64,000 nt of DNA from Ampullaceana balthica (taxonomy: Eukaryota > Mollusca > Gastropoda > Lymnaeidae). The stretch covers positions 398,501-462,500 of the forward strand of contig CALYLW010000053.1 of NCBI GenBank assembly GCA_944989445.1, in the 5' to 3' direction. Under the pieces are notes generated by a model that saw only the letters and a program-made list of their open reading frames with translations, searched no databases and was not told the origin of the DNA. The translations under genes and the position numbers were made by a program. Shown here piece after piece: positions 1 to 9,699 of the stretch; position 1 is the stretch's first letter; every line of letters begins with the position of its first letter.

Positions 1-486
1 TTTGGTAAACTAGCTCAACCTAAAATGGCGCGTTTAGGAGAAAAACCATTTAAATGCAATGTCTGTGGGAAATGTTTTTTATTTAGCAGTCTAGTAACCA
101 GACACAAAAGGACACATTCAGGAGAAAAACCTTTTGAATGTGACATCTGTGGTAAAGGTTTTACACAGGCTGGTAACCTAATAGAACATAGAAGGACACA
201 TTCTGGAGAAAAACCTTTCAAATGTGATGTCTGTGGTAAAGGTTTTACACAATCTGGTAACCTAACAGAACATAGAAGGACTCATTCTGGAGAAAAACCT
301 TTCAAATGTGATGTCTGTGGGAAATGTTTTACAAAATCTGGTAACCTAACAGAACATAGAAGGACACATTCTGGAGAAAAACCTTTCAAATGTGATGTCT
401 GTGGGAAATGTTTTACAAAATCTGGTAACCTAACAAAACACAAAACCACACATTCAGGAGAAAAACCTTTCGAGTGTGATGTCTAA
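1..486 (+). CDS. C2H2 zinc-finger array, block A (5' partial)
   Basis: The frame is open from the first base and has a possible ATG at 25. It encodes five complete 28-residue C2H2 fingers (C-x2-C-x12-H-x3-H) joined by H-S-G-E-K-P-F linkers, and enters a sixth before a stop at 484-486. Such arrays normally bind DNA in the nucleus; that role is family knowledge. Fingers 1, 4 and 5 carry CGKCF, with an extra cysteine where most C2H2 fingers have Ser or Ala; fingers 2 and 3 carry CGKGF. The ATG lies in a linker, so it is probably not the native start, and the residues before it look like a finger that lost a histidine (His to Pro). The stop comes from about 7 extra bases (taatgtc) at 484-490, after which finger sequence continues in another frame. 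Probably the 5' part of a decayed gene. Confidence 0.6.
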   Translation, partial: FGKLAQPKMARLGEKPFKCNVCGKCFLFSSLVTRHKRTHSGEKPFECDICGKGFTQAGNLIEHRRTHSGEKPFKCDVCGKGFTQSGNLTEHRRTHSGEKPFKCDVCGKCFTKSGNLTEHRRTHSGEKPFKCDVCGKCFTKSGNLTKHKTTHSGEKPFECDV

Positions 487-1740
487 TGTCTGTAGAAAAT
501 GTTTTATACAATCTGGTACCCTTAGTGAACACAAAAAGAAACATTCAAAAGTAAAACCTTTCAATTGTGATTTTTGTGGGAAAAGTTTTACAAGAAATAG
601 TAGCCTAAATAGACACAAAAGGACACATTCAGGATAAATATCTTTCAAATGTCATTCTTTGAAAATGGTGTACACTAATTCAATTAGTAATTGATTTCTT
701 TAAGAAAGCTTTTAAGCATGATGGTAACCGTACAAATGTGACATCTGTGGTTTTTTAAATGGTGTTTTAAAATACGGTGACCTAACAGAACACACTAGGA
801 CACATTCTGAAAAAAAAATTTTATGTGTGATGTTTCTGGGAAATGTTCTTTCTGGTAAACTAACTAAACACAAAAGATCACATTTAGTAGAAAAAACTTT
901 CAAATGTGACATCTGCTGTAAAGGTTTTACACACATTTGTCACCTTACAGATCACAGAAGGATACATTTTTGAGAAAAACCTCTTAGATGTTAAGTTTGT
1001 GGGAATTTGTTTTTTATTAATTAGTCAATTAACTAGTCACACAAGTACACATTCAGAAGAAAAGCATTTCAAATATACCATATGAAGAGCTCAAGGGAAG
1101 AAACGGCTAAGTCACATTTTTGTAGTTTTGAGATATTCAAGTTTTAAAGTTCAAAATTATACATATTTCTTATAAATTAACTAAATAGATTTGAATTTTT
1201 AATGGGGCTAGAGTTAGAGACATATTTTTTTCATAAAACATTCAGAACATTCCATCTATGACCCTCTATCAGATACAGGGTGTAACTAAATTTTTTTATA
1301 AAAATGTCACTTAGCCGTTTTTTCCCTTGTGGTCTTCATATGTGGTAAAGGTTTTACACAATAAGGTCACCTAAATATACACAAAAGAACTCATTCAGGA
1401 GAAAAACTTTTCAAATGTGATGTCTGTGGGAAATATTTTACACAATTTGATAACCTAAGAGAACACTGAAGGACATATTTAGAAGAAAAACCATTGAAAT
1501 GTGCTATTTGGAGAAAATATTTTACACAATCTAGTAAAGTTACTCAAACACAAAATGGCACATTTAGGAGAAAAACCTTTTAAATGTGGTATCCTTAGGA
1601 ATGTCTTTTATTTTGTACTCTAGTAACTAGACATAAATGGACACAATCAGGAGAAAATCCTTTCAAATGAAAATGTGATGTCTGTGGGAAATCAAGAAGA
1701 AGCCTAAATAAACACAAAAAGACACATTCAAGATAAATAT
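487..1740 (+). pseudogene. decayed C2H2 fingers, rest of block A
   Basis: Finger remnants follow in shifting frames with many stops. A terminal finger of the type [18 protein letters not shown] then a stop is seen at about 565-638. It is followed by a short piece that resembles the 3' untranslated start (640-710), then by more finger remnants (711-1080, 1340-1670), then by a second terminal finger at about 1675-1735. The terminal segment is therefore present twice, which suggests an internal tandem duplication of the gene end. A MITE interrupts one finger at 1085-1336. No frame here can make a full array. Confidence 0.75.
1085..1336. mobile_element. MITE inserted in a zinc finger
   Basis: The ends are inverted repeats: CAAGGGAAGAAACGGCTAAG on the left and its near complement CTTAGCCGTTTTTTCCCTTG on the right, extending inward to the ACATTTTT/AAAAATGT tracts. 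It is flanked by CATATG at 1079-1084 and 1337-1342, which could be a 6-bp target duplication. Removing it rejoins a finger coding segment (…ATATG/TGGTAAAGG…). There is no coding capacity. The superfamily is not assigned. Confidence 0.75.
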
Positions 1741-3545
1741 CTTTTAAATGTACTTCTTTGCAAATGGTTTACACTAATTGATGCCTTTTAGAAAGCTTTT
1801 ACCAATAATACTATCCTTACTGTACAAAACATGACCCTTTATACATAATATCTATGCAGTGGGTCTTTAAGCAGTAACAAAATTTTTAAAAAATAACTCA
1901 TTTGTGTATTTTCACAATTTAATTAAAGTTTCAAATTCTTTTCATGAGCATTTAATCAAATTATGAACAATAATTTGTCACCAATGACTTTCAAAACATG
2001 TTTAAAATTAAAAGTGTATAATTTGTTTCAAGAGCAGACATCAGAACAATACTATTATATTATACACAGGCAATGAATATATTCTTCATTAAATAGTTCT
2101 CTGTATTTTCAAGTCCATTTTTTTTATTGTTTTGTGTCAAATTCTTGTTAGCCTCCTAATACTACAACCTAGTAACAGTAAGTAATACATGCAATCTCCT
2201 ACCCCCTATGTGTGATTTATTATAAATTAAGTAAGTTATTTAAAATACTCTTTCTTTAACATCAACATTTTATCTGTACATGAACATGTCACTTGTTTGT
2301 CTTAGTATGTTGACTATCATTGATCAATGGCTTTACTGCTGCATCCACTGCATTATATTGACAAAATAATGATGAAATGAAACTGTCTGTAGGATTATCA
2401 CATAGAATGGGACTGCAAAAAAGCTTTTAAATAAAATACAAAATACACAATCAAATTGTGCAATGAAAACAATAAATTTGAGCTTTATTTTTAGACTGAC
2501 ACGATAGTAAACGTTTCGGCTAATGCCTTCATCAGTACAACATAAAATACATTCTTACAATACTTACATAAGTAATAATAACATTCTTAAAACATATTGT
2601 AGGATTATCAGTCAACTACATTACTGCTAACTCCATAAGCTTGCCTGGAAATTTTGCATTCATATTCCTTATGTAATTATTGCTTTAATTTGAATTTTAT
2701 CCACCTCCTTATTTCTTATCAGTGTTTTAGCAATTTCATTCCTTAGGACTTTTCTGTACATGCTTCATTTTTTGTAGCTATTAAAATAATTTTATACAGT
2801 TAGAGTTAGATCAAACCTAGAAGGTTGGGGCGGGGGTTACTTCATTCCCTGTAGAAGGAAGGGTAATGGCAACTTTGTCTGAATGTCTCAAGGTATCAGT
2901 ATCATATTAATTTATCATGATTTACTACACATATAACATGCAAACATTCTAAAGAATTTGACTCAGTACTGATTTTAAAAATATCCAGACCACGTTAAAT
3001 AGAAATATTGTGCGAGAGTAGAAAATAGCAATAAAATACTCAGTTATTCAAGTGTATAAAATGTTATTCTTTTAAATAATTAAATTTTCCAGAAGATAGG
3101 CCCCAGTAAGAGCAACAATTTTAAAAAGTTACACTGTACAAAAAATTATGTATGTAAATGTATCTATGAATTGTTTTAGCTATTTTCAATAATAATAAAT
3201 CTCTTAAATATTAAAAGTTAATGATTTTCTTTTATACCATAACTTGGAATTTGTGTTTTAAAATAATGTATTTTGGCCTGGTTGAACATGTGATAACAGT
3301 AGTTCTGTCCCGGAGGCTCAGCTAAGTAGCAAGTCAATCTTTGATTGTAAAAATCTCTGCAGTTTGCCTCATTTGATAATTTGAAATTAATATTGGTAAT
3401 ACTCACATTTCTTGGCCAAAGGATAAATGACAAAATAAGGTAAAATATTTCATTTTGTCTTATTTCTTATATTTTTCAATGCTGTGGGGAGACTATTTGC
3501 TCCCTCCTAAATATAAAACATATTATTATTACAGTGGAGCCTGGT
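1741..3545 (+). other. 3' flank of block A, shared with blocks B and C
   Basis: Not coding. The stretch aligns by eye with 36050-38000 and 55640-57290: shared landmarks include the run around gttggctatcaatgatca, the ctgctaactcc motif, and aagataggcccca near 3096. It shows that the three zinc-finger blocks arose by segmental duplication rather than by independent gene movement. Block A differs by the insertion at 2401-2597. The similarity to block C runs on to about 3515. Confidence 0.7.
2401..2597 (-). mobile_element. Penelope-type fragment with hammerhead-like core
   Basis: Flanked by a perfect 13-bp direct repeat TGTAGGATTATCA (2388-2400 and 2598-2610), as expected for target-primed retrotransposition. 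Blocks B and C lack it at the same site. Read on the minus strand, 2535-2513 gives CTGATGA, a GGC/GCC hairpin with loop ATTA, then GAAAC, followed by GTGTC at 2502-2498. CTGATGA...GAAA is the conserved core of hammerhead ribozymes, which are known in Penelope-like retroelements. There is one extra A between CTGATGA and the hairpin, stem III is weak and I find no clear stem I, so activity is doubtful. Confidence 0.6.
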
Positions 3546-3630
3546 TAAGTCGACGAGCTTGGGGTATAAAAAATGGCGCCGAGATGACCTATCATCGAGT
3601 TAAACGAAAACCAAAGGTTGTTGTACTTTT
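3388..3630 (+). repeat. left copy of a direct duplication, ending in a pogo-like 5' end
   Basis: This sequence, including GCTGTGGGGAGACTATTTGC near 3481 and the pogo-like terminus CAGTGGAGCCTGGTTAAGTC from about 3533, recurs at 4209-4400 with roughly 90% identity by eye. Between the two copies lies a LINE end. The first part belongs to the block A flank. The pogo-like piece here is only about 95 bp, while the right copy leads into a longer element. Confidence 0.7.
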
Positions 3631-3634
3631 TCGT

Positions 3635-4209
3635 CCATGAGGGGCATCCACCGATCATCGTCGGCGTCTGCAGTTCCTGCAAGGGCATAGGCCACCTACG
3701 AGAGACCTCCAGGCATCTCTATCCTGGGCCAGCTTCTCCAAGATCTTCCATTCATGGCCAATTCTCTTGATGTCTGCCTCCAATTCTCGGCGCCAAGTGT
3801 TTCTTGGACGGCCTCTTTTCCACTTACCCTGTAGGTTCCATTTCAGGGCTTGCTTTGTTGTGTTAGAAGGAGGTTTTCTTAGTGTATGACCAATCCACCT
3901 CCACCGCTTCTGGAGAATCTCTTCCTCAATGGGCTTTTGTTTTGTCCGCTGCCACAGTTCCCGGTTGCTGATTTTGTCTGGCCAGGGAATTCTGAGAATC
4001 CTTCTTAGACAATTGTTGATGAAGGACTGGATTCTGGTCAAGTTTACGGCCGTTGTTCTCCATGTCTCGGCTCCATATAGCAGCACAGGTTTCACCATAG
4101 CGTTAAAAATCCTTACTTTTAACTGCTGCCTAAGTTGTTGGAGACCCAAACATTCTTGAGTTGCTGGAAGGCTGCTCTTGCTTTTCCGATCCTTATTTTG
4201 ACGTCAGTA
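3635..4209 (-). mobile_element. RTE-like LINE, 3' end of ORF (truncated)
   Basis: The minus-strand open frame at 4149-3655 (164 aa) shows the C-terminal region typical of RTE-like non-LTR retrotransposons: V-K-P-V-L-L-Y-G-A-E-T-W, then I-Q-S-F-I-N-N-C-L-R-R-I-L, R-W-I-G-H-T-L-R-K, K-R-G-R-P-R-N-T-W-R-R, and the ending L-V-G-G-L-C-P. Similarity continues in another frame to about 4209 (D-V-K-I-R-I-G-K-A-R-A). The catalytic reverse-transcriptase core and endonuclease are absent, so the copy is dead. A second copy of the family is at 23036-26170. Confidence 0.85.
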
Positions 4210-5470
4210 TTGGTAACACTCACATTTCTTGGCCAAAAGGTAAATTGCAAAATAAGGTTAAATATTTCATTTTGTCTTATTTGTTATATCTTTCAATGCT
4301 GTGGGGAGACTATTTGCTCCTTCCTAAATATAAAACATATTACAGTGGAGCCCGGTTAAGTCGACGGGCTTGGGGGTATGAAAAATGGCGCCGAGATAAC
4401 CGAAATATTAACATGCGCTTGAAATTTCTTTATGTACATGATGTACCTTAAGTAATAATGGGACGATTAATCGGAATATCGTGACCCTAACATTTCTTCA
4501 CTCTTTCCTAAGGTTGTAAAGACCGTTCGTTTTTAGGACCGTTTAAATATAACCAGGGTTCCCACTCAGTCGGAAAAAACGTGAAAAAGTAGGGAATTCT
4601 TAAAATAATTTTCCCGGTCTTGAAAGTCGATAAATGGGAAAATTTATGACTAGTCGGGAATTTATATATATATATATTTGCCGAAGTATATGATTTTGAT
4701 TACGTCTCTGTGGTCATGTTTCGATTCCATTTAATAATTTTTTTTTAAAGTTACCAGTTTATAATTGTCTGTGCATGCGTAAAAACTAAGGTTAAATTTT
4801 TCTCCCTGCCTGGTTCCGTGGCATGTCACCGCCGCTCGCGTTTGCAATGCCCGTCGAATCAGCGAATTAAAAAAAATAATTAAACATATCAATATGGTAA
4901 TTTTAAGTTTAATGCTTTTGAAGTGCAGGATATCTGTCACTATGAGACCGCACTCGAATTTCCTCAGTCAATCAAATGATACTTGTAATTGTAATATTAA
5001 TAGTAACAAATGCGGCCTTGACCGTTGATCACATCAAAGGCGCACTGTGTGTTAGACCTCGGCAACTAAGCGAATTTTTTAAAAAAAATCATTCCTTATC
5101 AGAATTTGACCTACAACAGTGATGACGTGTATATTATATATGTATACTGGAATATTAAGAAAATGATTTGATTTGACCGTCACGCGCGTGTTTGTCACGT
5201 ATCTTACACTTACTGGTAACAAGCAACAACAAACTTTTAAAAGAATAATAATTTTTTATTGAATTAATTATTAAATAAAAACCACCGTCGATTCTCGATA
5301 CAAACCTTTCTTTTCTTTTCTAAAGATATTCGTTTATCTTAAAAAATATAATGATTAATGCATCAGAAAATGAATTAAGCTTAATAATAATATAACATGC
5401 ACTGCGAAATAATCACGATTAAAGACAGATAACGCGATTTTCAAGCACATACTCGATAGAGACGCGTCAA
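4209..5470 (+). mobile_element. pogo/Tigger-like element, 3' truncated, with flank duplicate
   Basis: The first ~135 bp repeat the block A flank (see 3388). From about 4346 the sequence starts CAGTGGAGCCCGGTTAAGTC after TA, and then follows the element at 45122-46384: the gacgattaatcggaat, gattacgtctctgtgg and gacctacaacagtgatgacg landmarks occur in the same order. The right terminus is missing. Relative to the 45-kb copy it has an insert at about 4513-4690. No transposase is visible; small open frames such as 4731-4940 look incidental. Confidence 0.7.
4513..4690. mobile_element. insert within the pogo-like copy
   Basis: This piece, starting near CCAGGGTTCCCACTCAGTCG and holding gggaatttatgac-type motifs and a short (TA)n run, is absent from the corresponding place near 45355. 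A diverged relative with similar ggaatttatgac motifs lies at 19690-19790. It is probably a MITE, but its exact ends are not resolved. Confidence 0.4.
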
Positions 5471-5529
5471 ACTAATTCACACCAGTGTTGCCAGTGACAA
5501 TTTTAGGAAAAACCTAGCCAACACGTCAA

Positions 5530-5630
5530 AAAAAACCTAGACACGCTAAAAATCTTCTTATCTATCTATACAGACGCTCCTTCTATGCAGGAGATAATTG
5601 CATCCATAGGCCATGACGGATGATCTGTTG
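5530..5630 (-). mobile_element. LINE tail fragment (GATAA-tailed family)
   Basis: Read on the minus strand it gives a short stretch like GAAGGAGCGTCTGTATAGAT followed by gataag-type repeats. This matches the 3' ends at 48505, 58760, 59198, 62154 and 62632. It is extremely 5' truncated and has no coding part. What follows to about 5800 is moderately GC-rich and unrecognised. Confidence 0.55.
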
Positions 5631-5814
5631 GCAAGTGATGCAGCGTTCACAGGCCGCGGCTTTGTGGGTTCCACGCATTACTATTACCCAGCCGCATAAC
5701 TAGTGTTAGGTACCCATTCAGAGCTGGGTGACAGGGACGCCCTAGGCCCCGGGGACAAATCCTTCCCATAAAAAAATATGACGTCATAAAGCTACACCAC
5801 CACCCCCCCCCCTA

Positions 5815-5966
5815 GAATGTAGTGGTGATGTTTCCACGAAGTGTAACCTCAATTTGATATTCGTGTACATAGTGTTCATATTAAAGTTATTTTGTTGACA
5901 ATAGTATTTCAAGGATTTATTGCACGAAAGTTTGTGATATGTGAGAACGCATACAATACACATATT
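5815..5966 (+). mobile_element. LTR-like 3' end fragment
   Basis: About 130 bp (GTAACCTCAA..., ATATTAAAGTTATTTTGTTG, ...GAGAACGCATACAA) match the right half of the candidate LTR at 43443-43754. The 5' half is missing. Solo LTR debris is the likeliest reading; no tRNA primer site or polypurine tract was confirmed. Confidence 0.45.
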
Positions 5967-6648
5967 AATATGACAATACTATACACATAAGCTACGTTAG
6001 ACATTAAAATTAAAAAGAAATGTTGAAATGTTAATTAAAAAAGGCATGTAATGACATAATGTCGTTTCATTTTTGCTGAAAAATATATATTAAAGATTTG
6101 GAAATCTATATGTATATACTTCACCTAAACGAGTATGTGCAACCGAGCATGACGATTGACCCTCGCTGGGGTCAACTAATCACTGTTAACTGTTGGAAAG
6201 CGAAGGTAGTGGAGGGGTGGGGCATGTCTTGAGACCAGCAATGCTTTTTGCATTCATGTTTCGTTGTTCATTTTCAGAGTACATTTATTTCGTAGTGTAT
6301 TGGTTATTACACCCCCCTGACATGCGGAAAATTTTATGTTCAAGACCCAGCGGGCAAAAAAAAATTTAATTTTAAAAATGTTTATGTTTATGCTCTTTCC
6401 TCTCCTCCTTTCTTAGCGAAAATAAACACCGCTTCGCATGTATTTCACGAAAAAAAAGCTTCTTTCAATGTCATACCAATCCCTTCATCAGCTAACTGTC
6501 TGTTTCTATCGGTCGCATATTTCTGGGAAAAGATCATAGACGTTGCTCTCCAACTTGGCAACATGGCTATACTATTTGTTTCTCAATATTGGTATAACTT
6601 TGGCAACGTGCTCTCCTTTGTCCTCAGTGACGGAAACGTAATCAAACA
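5967..6648. other. unassigned intergenic sequence
   Basis: AT-rich with homopolymer runs. A motif near 6216 (GCATGTCTTGAGACCA) echoes, in inverse orientation, the repeated segment at 31285 and 46775. No coding region is seen. Confidence 0.4.
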
Positions 6649-7149
6649 CATGGGGCGCGCCACAGGGTGGGCCAGGTGGGCCATGGCCCACCCAATTTTT
6701 AGAGCTAATGGGCCACAATTTATTTGGCCCACCCAAAACATCAACTGAAACCAACAATAGGGCAACTGTTTAATGTACAACTCTTCTTTTTTATAAGTTT
6801 GTTAATTTTTTTAGTACTAAATAACATTGCGATTTTGAAAAAAAATCAGTTTTGCTTAAAATAATATCACTATGTTGCCGTGTCCGCCACAGAAACCGGG
6901 CATTACCCTCTCCACACCCCCCCCCTCCATTCTCTCAGACCATATCGCATCACCCGGCCGAGTGGAGGGTTGACCATTGGAATGCAGCGATCGCTGGTCA
7001 CGTTAGCGCGGAACAAAAGCTCAAGTTTAAGTACTAACAATTCCGACCAGGGTCCCGAGACGTCATGGGCAGTGGTCAATGAGTGACATTTGAAGTGCGT
7101 CCAGACGGGACAAGGGGACAGGGGAATGCCAACAGTATTTTATAGTGGC

Positions 7150-7500
7150 CAGAGAAAAACATGAATGGAACGAGTTTTTACGACTTGAGCCATAGGATGA
7201 CCTCCAATGTCACCCACATTCCTCTGACTGCCACTATAAGGGGAGGTCTGTGGGAGACAAGGGAGAGAGAGTCACACAGCGCCTGGAGAGCGAGCGATCT
7301 AGTGCCTGATGAGGTGTACCGAACTTAGTGGTAGAGTAGGACATAGCTTAGTGACTGTTTTAAAATTGTATACTGTGCTTCCTGATTTAGTTATTTACTT
7401 TAGTGCTTTAAATGTGTCAGCCTTAGGATATAAATTACTCTAATAAACACTATTCACAACTATAGTCCACACTACCTGTGTGTTATCTACTTGAAAAATA
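7150..7500 (+). other. possible solo-LTR-like stretch inside the hAT
   Basis: The segment has a TATA-like ctataaggggag near 7233, and an AATAAA-type signal near 7440 followed by CA-rich sequence. That layout resembles a retroviral-type LTR, but I could not find matching TG...CA ends or a target duplication. It could equally be ordinary hAT interior. Confidence 0.25.
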
Positions 7501-7719
7501 AAACTGTCAAGTTTTGTGTGTGTTTTGCAATATAGCAAGATATAATCAACCAAAACATTCCAAATATAGCCACCACTCGGCTACAATTAAAACCTAATCA
7601 TAAAAAAAACCAATAAAATGGACACTGGGCATGATGTAATTATGGAAATAAAAACACATTTCTCGAAAAATTGCCCATGAATCTTTTTTATAAAAATACG
7701 TACATCTGAAAAAAAAACT

Positions 7720-8089
7720 ATGAAGTGTTTCCTCACGCAATCCACTCAACCGGAAATACCGAGTAAAAAAGTTGAAAACGTCGTCTCATCTGATGTTATT
7801 ATGGACGATGTTGATACCAAGGATCTAACTGATTGTCCAGTTGATACGTTGTTAAGCGATGCTGCTCGTGATTACAGTGGACGTCGTCGACAACCGAAAG
7901 GCAAAATGGTTTAGCAGTCATCCATGGCTTCGCATATCACGTCAACGGAAAGTTCTGCTTTGCAGCTGGTGTAGTGAAATGGGCAACAAGCATCTTGTTG
8001 GAGCATGTAAAGTCGAGTCCGCGTTCATTGACAATTTGGAAGTTAGACATTGGTCTGGAAAAATTAAAAAGGGAAGGGTACAGAGATAG
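7720..8089 (+). pseudogene. hAT transposase N-terminal remnant, frameshifted
   Basis: An open frame starts at ATG 7720 (acidic, low-complexity N terminus) and stops at 7914. In the +1-shifted frame the sequence continues as W-F-S-S-H-P-W-L-R, L-L-C-S-W-C, then E-S-A-F-I-D-N-L-E-V-R-H. The C-x2-C and later His, with a preceding W-L, resemble the N-terminal zinc finger of hAT transposases of the TTF/ZNF862-like kind. One frameshift near 7905 and loss of the DDE/hAT dimer region make it inactive. The assignment rests on motif spacing and the flanking hAT ends. Confidence 0.5.
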
Positions 8090-8196
8090 GAAGAGACCCA
8101 GTGTTCAAGGCCTTATTTAAGGCAAGGGTATCGAATGAAACAAATTTGTGTTAACAACTTGGCCCACCCAATATTTTGCTCATGGCGCCCCCCATG

Positions 8197-8524
8197 ATCA
8201 AACACTCTCCTCAATAATACGCTCAGTACATGAATACTTCAGGAATGTATGGTGGCGAGGCAGAAATTGTGGCGACGTCCGATATACTTCCCAAAAATGC
8301 TTCGCTGGTCCCCCCAACGTTCACTCGCGTTGTCTCCATTTGTTCGTGCTAAAGTTTGTGTTAATTTAAGACAGCTTATTGGACTTGAAAAGGGAAAAAC
8401 AGTTTCGTAATTTTACTACTATGCTAACAATTTTGAATACATACACATTTCTTATTCTCTAATTCTCATATTGACAACTCAACTCTCCATCTGAGTCAGC
8501 TGAATTCTCTTGTTTAATGCTTGG
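8197..8524. other. unassigned spacer
   Basis: Between the hAT and the next MITE. No repeat end, RNA gene or convincing coding segment is recognised. Confidence 0.35.
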
Positions 8525-8896
8525 GGGCGGTTCGTAAAGGACGACACTCACTTAGAGAAGGGGGGGGGGTGGTCCCCACTTTGGTGACGATGCGTGAACA
8601 CAAAAAAATCAAAGTTCCACTTAAATATTCGATTTCTTACTATTTATTTTATAACTTTTTACATGGATTTACGCGTGTTACGATATTAGAGTGCAGCCAT
8701 ACACTAAATACATACTTAAATGACAAAAAAGTGACTTGAAACATGCTCATTTTCAAATAGAAAAGACCGCTTTTAGGAGGGGGGGGTCCACGGCTTTGTG
8801 ACGTCATATTGGAGAGGGGTCTAAGATTTTGTGACGGGAGGGGGTTGGGTTAAAAATCGGCCAAAATCGCGGAACGTCATTTGTGGACGACCCCTA
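8525..8896 (+). mobile_element. MITE, CCGTCCATAAATGACGTCAC family (diverged)
   Basis: Left end ggggcggttcgtaaaggacg and right end cgtcatttgtggacgacccc are degenerate inverted repeats of the family consensus. The interior has the family's ordered landmarks: G-run, ttggtgacgatgcgtga, aaagttccacttaaatattc, acgcgtgttacgatat, aaacatgctcattttcaaat, a second G-run, tgtgacgtcatatt, aaaatcg. Short open frames here are composition artefacts. Confidence 0.75.
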
Positions 8897-9435
8897 TATT
8901 GAATATGTTTTTTATGCTAATTTTGTCTTACTACTAGCTAGAGTTTAATTATTAAGCGAAAATTTTCATTTCATAACGCAGACAGCGATCTTAAATTATA
9001 CTCCACACTTGGTCAGGAATGGAAAGGTTCGGTATTCAGGGGAGAGCTGCTACTCAAATTAATTCACCTAAAAATATATTTCCCAAAATTGCGTGACTTA
9101 ATTTAGTTTAACTCCTAAAAAAAAATCAACCCTTGATACATTTATTTGTTTTAAAACAATCTTCAATAATCTTAGTAGGTACGAGAGTCAGTGTATGAAG
9201 CAGAGGCGTCCCCCAGGACTGGTGTCCCCCAGTGTGGCAGTTCATGATGTTACCCCCTCACGACTAACCCCATAGATATGCTCCGAGTCTGCCAGTGCCA
9301 AGTAACAGGAGCATATAATCAATTTTACATTTTGGGGTAACTTCTTGTCATGGTGCGGTCAGCACTTCACGCATCTCCCCCTAGTGACGCCTCTGGTATG
9401 AAGGCCACCATTTCAATAATCCATGTTTTCAGTCA
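8897..9435. other. unassigned, with a small hAT-end-like stretch
   Basis: AT-rich spacer. The stretch near 9203-9395 (aggcgtcccccagg ... ccctagtgacgcctct) has roughly inverted ends and could be another small hAT-type MITE, but I could not define a target duplication. Confidence 0.3.
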
Positions 9436-9683
9436 GGGGCCGTCCATAAAGTACGTCACTCTCCAGAGGGGGGAGGGAGTGTAAGAAAGTGTGACAGTGG
9501 CGGGGGAGGGGGTGTCCAGCCATGTGTGAAGTCACGGTGTTTTCTATTAAATTTTATTTATTTTGTGAATAAAAATAACAAACTTTTAAGAAAGTGTGAC
9601 GTACTTTAGGGGGGTCTGAAGTTTGTGACAGGCGGGAGTTAAAAATGTTAAAAAATAGCGTGACGTACTTTATGGACTGCCCC
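9436..9683 (+). mobile_element. MITE, same family, short form
   Basis: Ends GGGGCCGTCCATAAAGTACG and CGTACTTTATGGACTGCCCC are good inverted repeats. The element is 248 bp and has an internal deletion relative to longer copies. TCA occurs immediately outside both ends, compatible with a 3-bp duplication, but too short to be decisive. Confidence 0.8.
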
Positions 9684-9699
9684 TCACATGCTGGACAGT

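Larger units (their letters stand above)
6649..8196 (+). mobile_element. hAT transposon, non-autonomous remnant
   Basis: Ends CATGGGGCGCGCCA (left) and TGGCGCCCCCCATG (right) are imperfect inverted repeats. They are flanked by a perfect 8-bp duplication ATCAAACA at 6641-6648 and 8197-8204; 8-bp duplications are the signature of hAT elements. Subterminal tggcccacccaat occurs near both ends. Length is 1548 bp, shorter than an autonomous hAT. It contains a broken N-terminal transposase piece (7720-8089) and a possible LTR-like stretch. Confidence 0.85.

Noticed and set aside
15..936. Minus-strand open frames opposite the zinc fingers (also 34532-34738 and 54747-54959)
   Set aside because: They are antisense shadows of the finger repeats, giving recurring C-V-L-L-C-L-V-like peptides with no independent support.
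4731..4940. Small open frames within the pogo-like copies (also 45289-45639)
   Set aside because: No transposase motif is visible, and the two copies do not preserve the same frame.
6563..6780. Overlapping short open frames on both strands
   Set aside because: They span the left edge of the hAT element at 6649, so they cannot be an old gene, and they have no motif.
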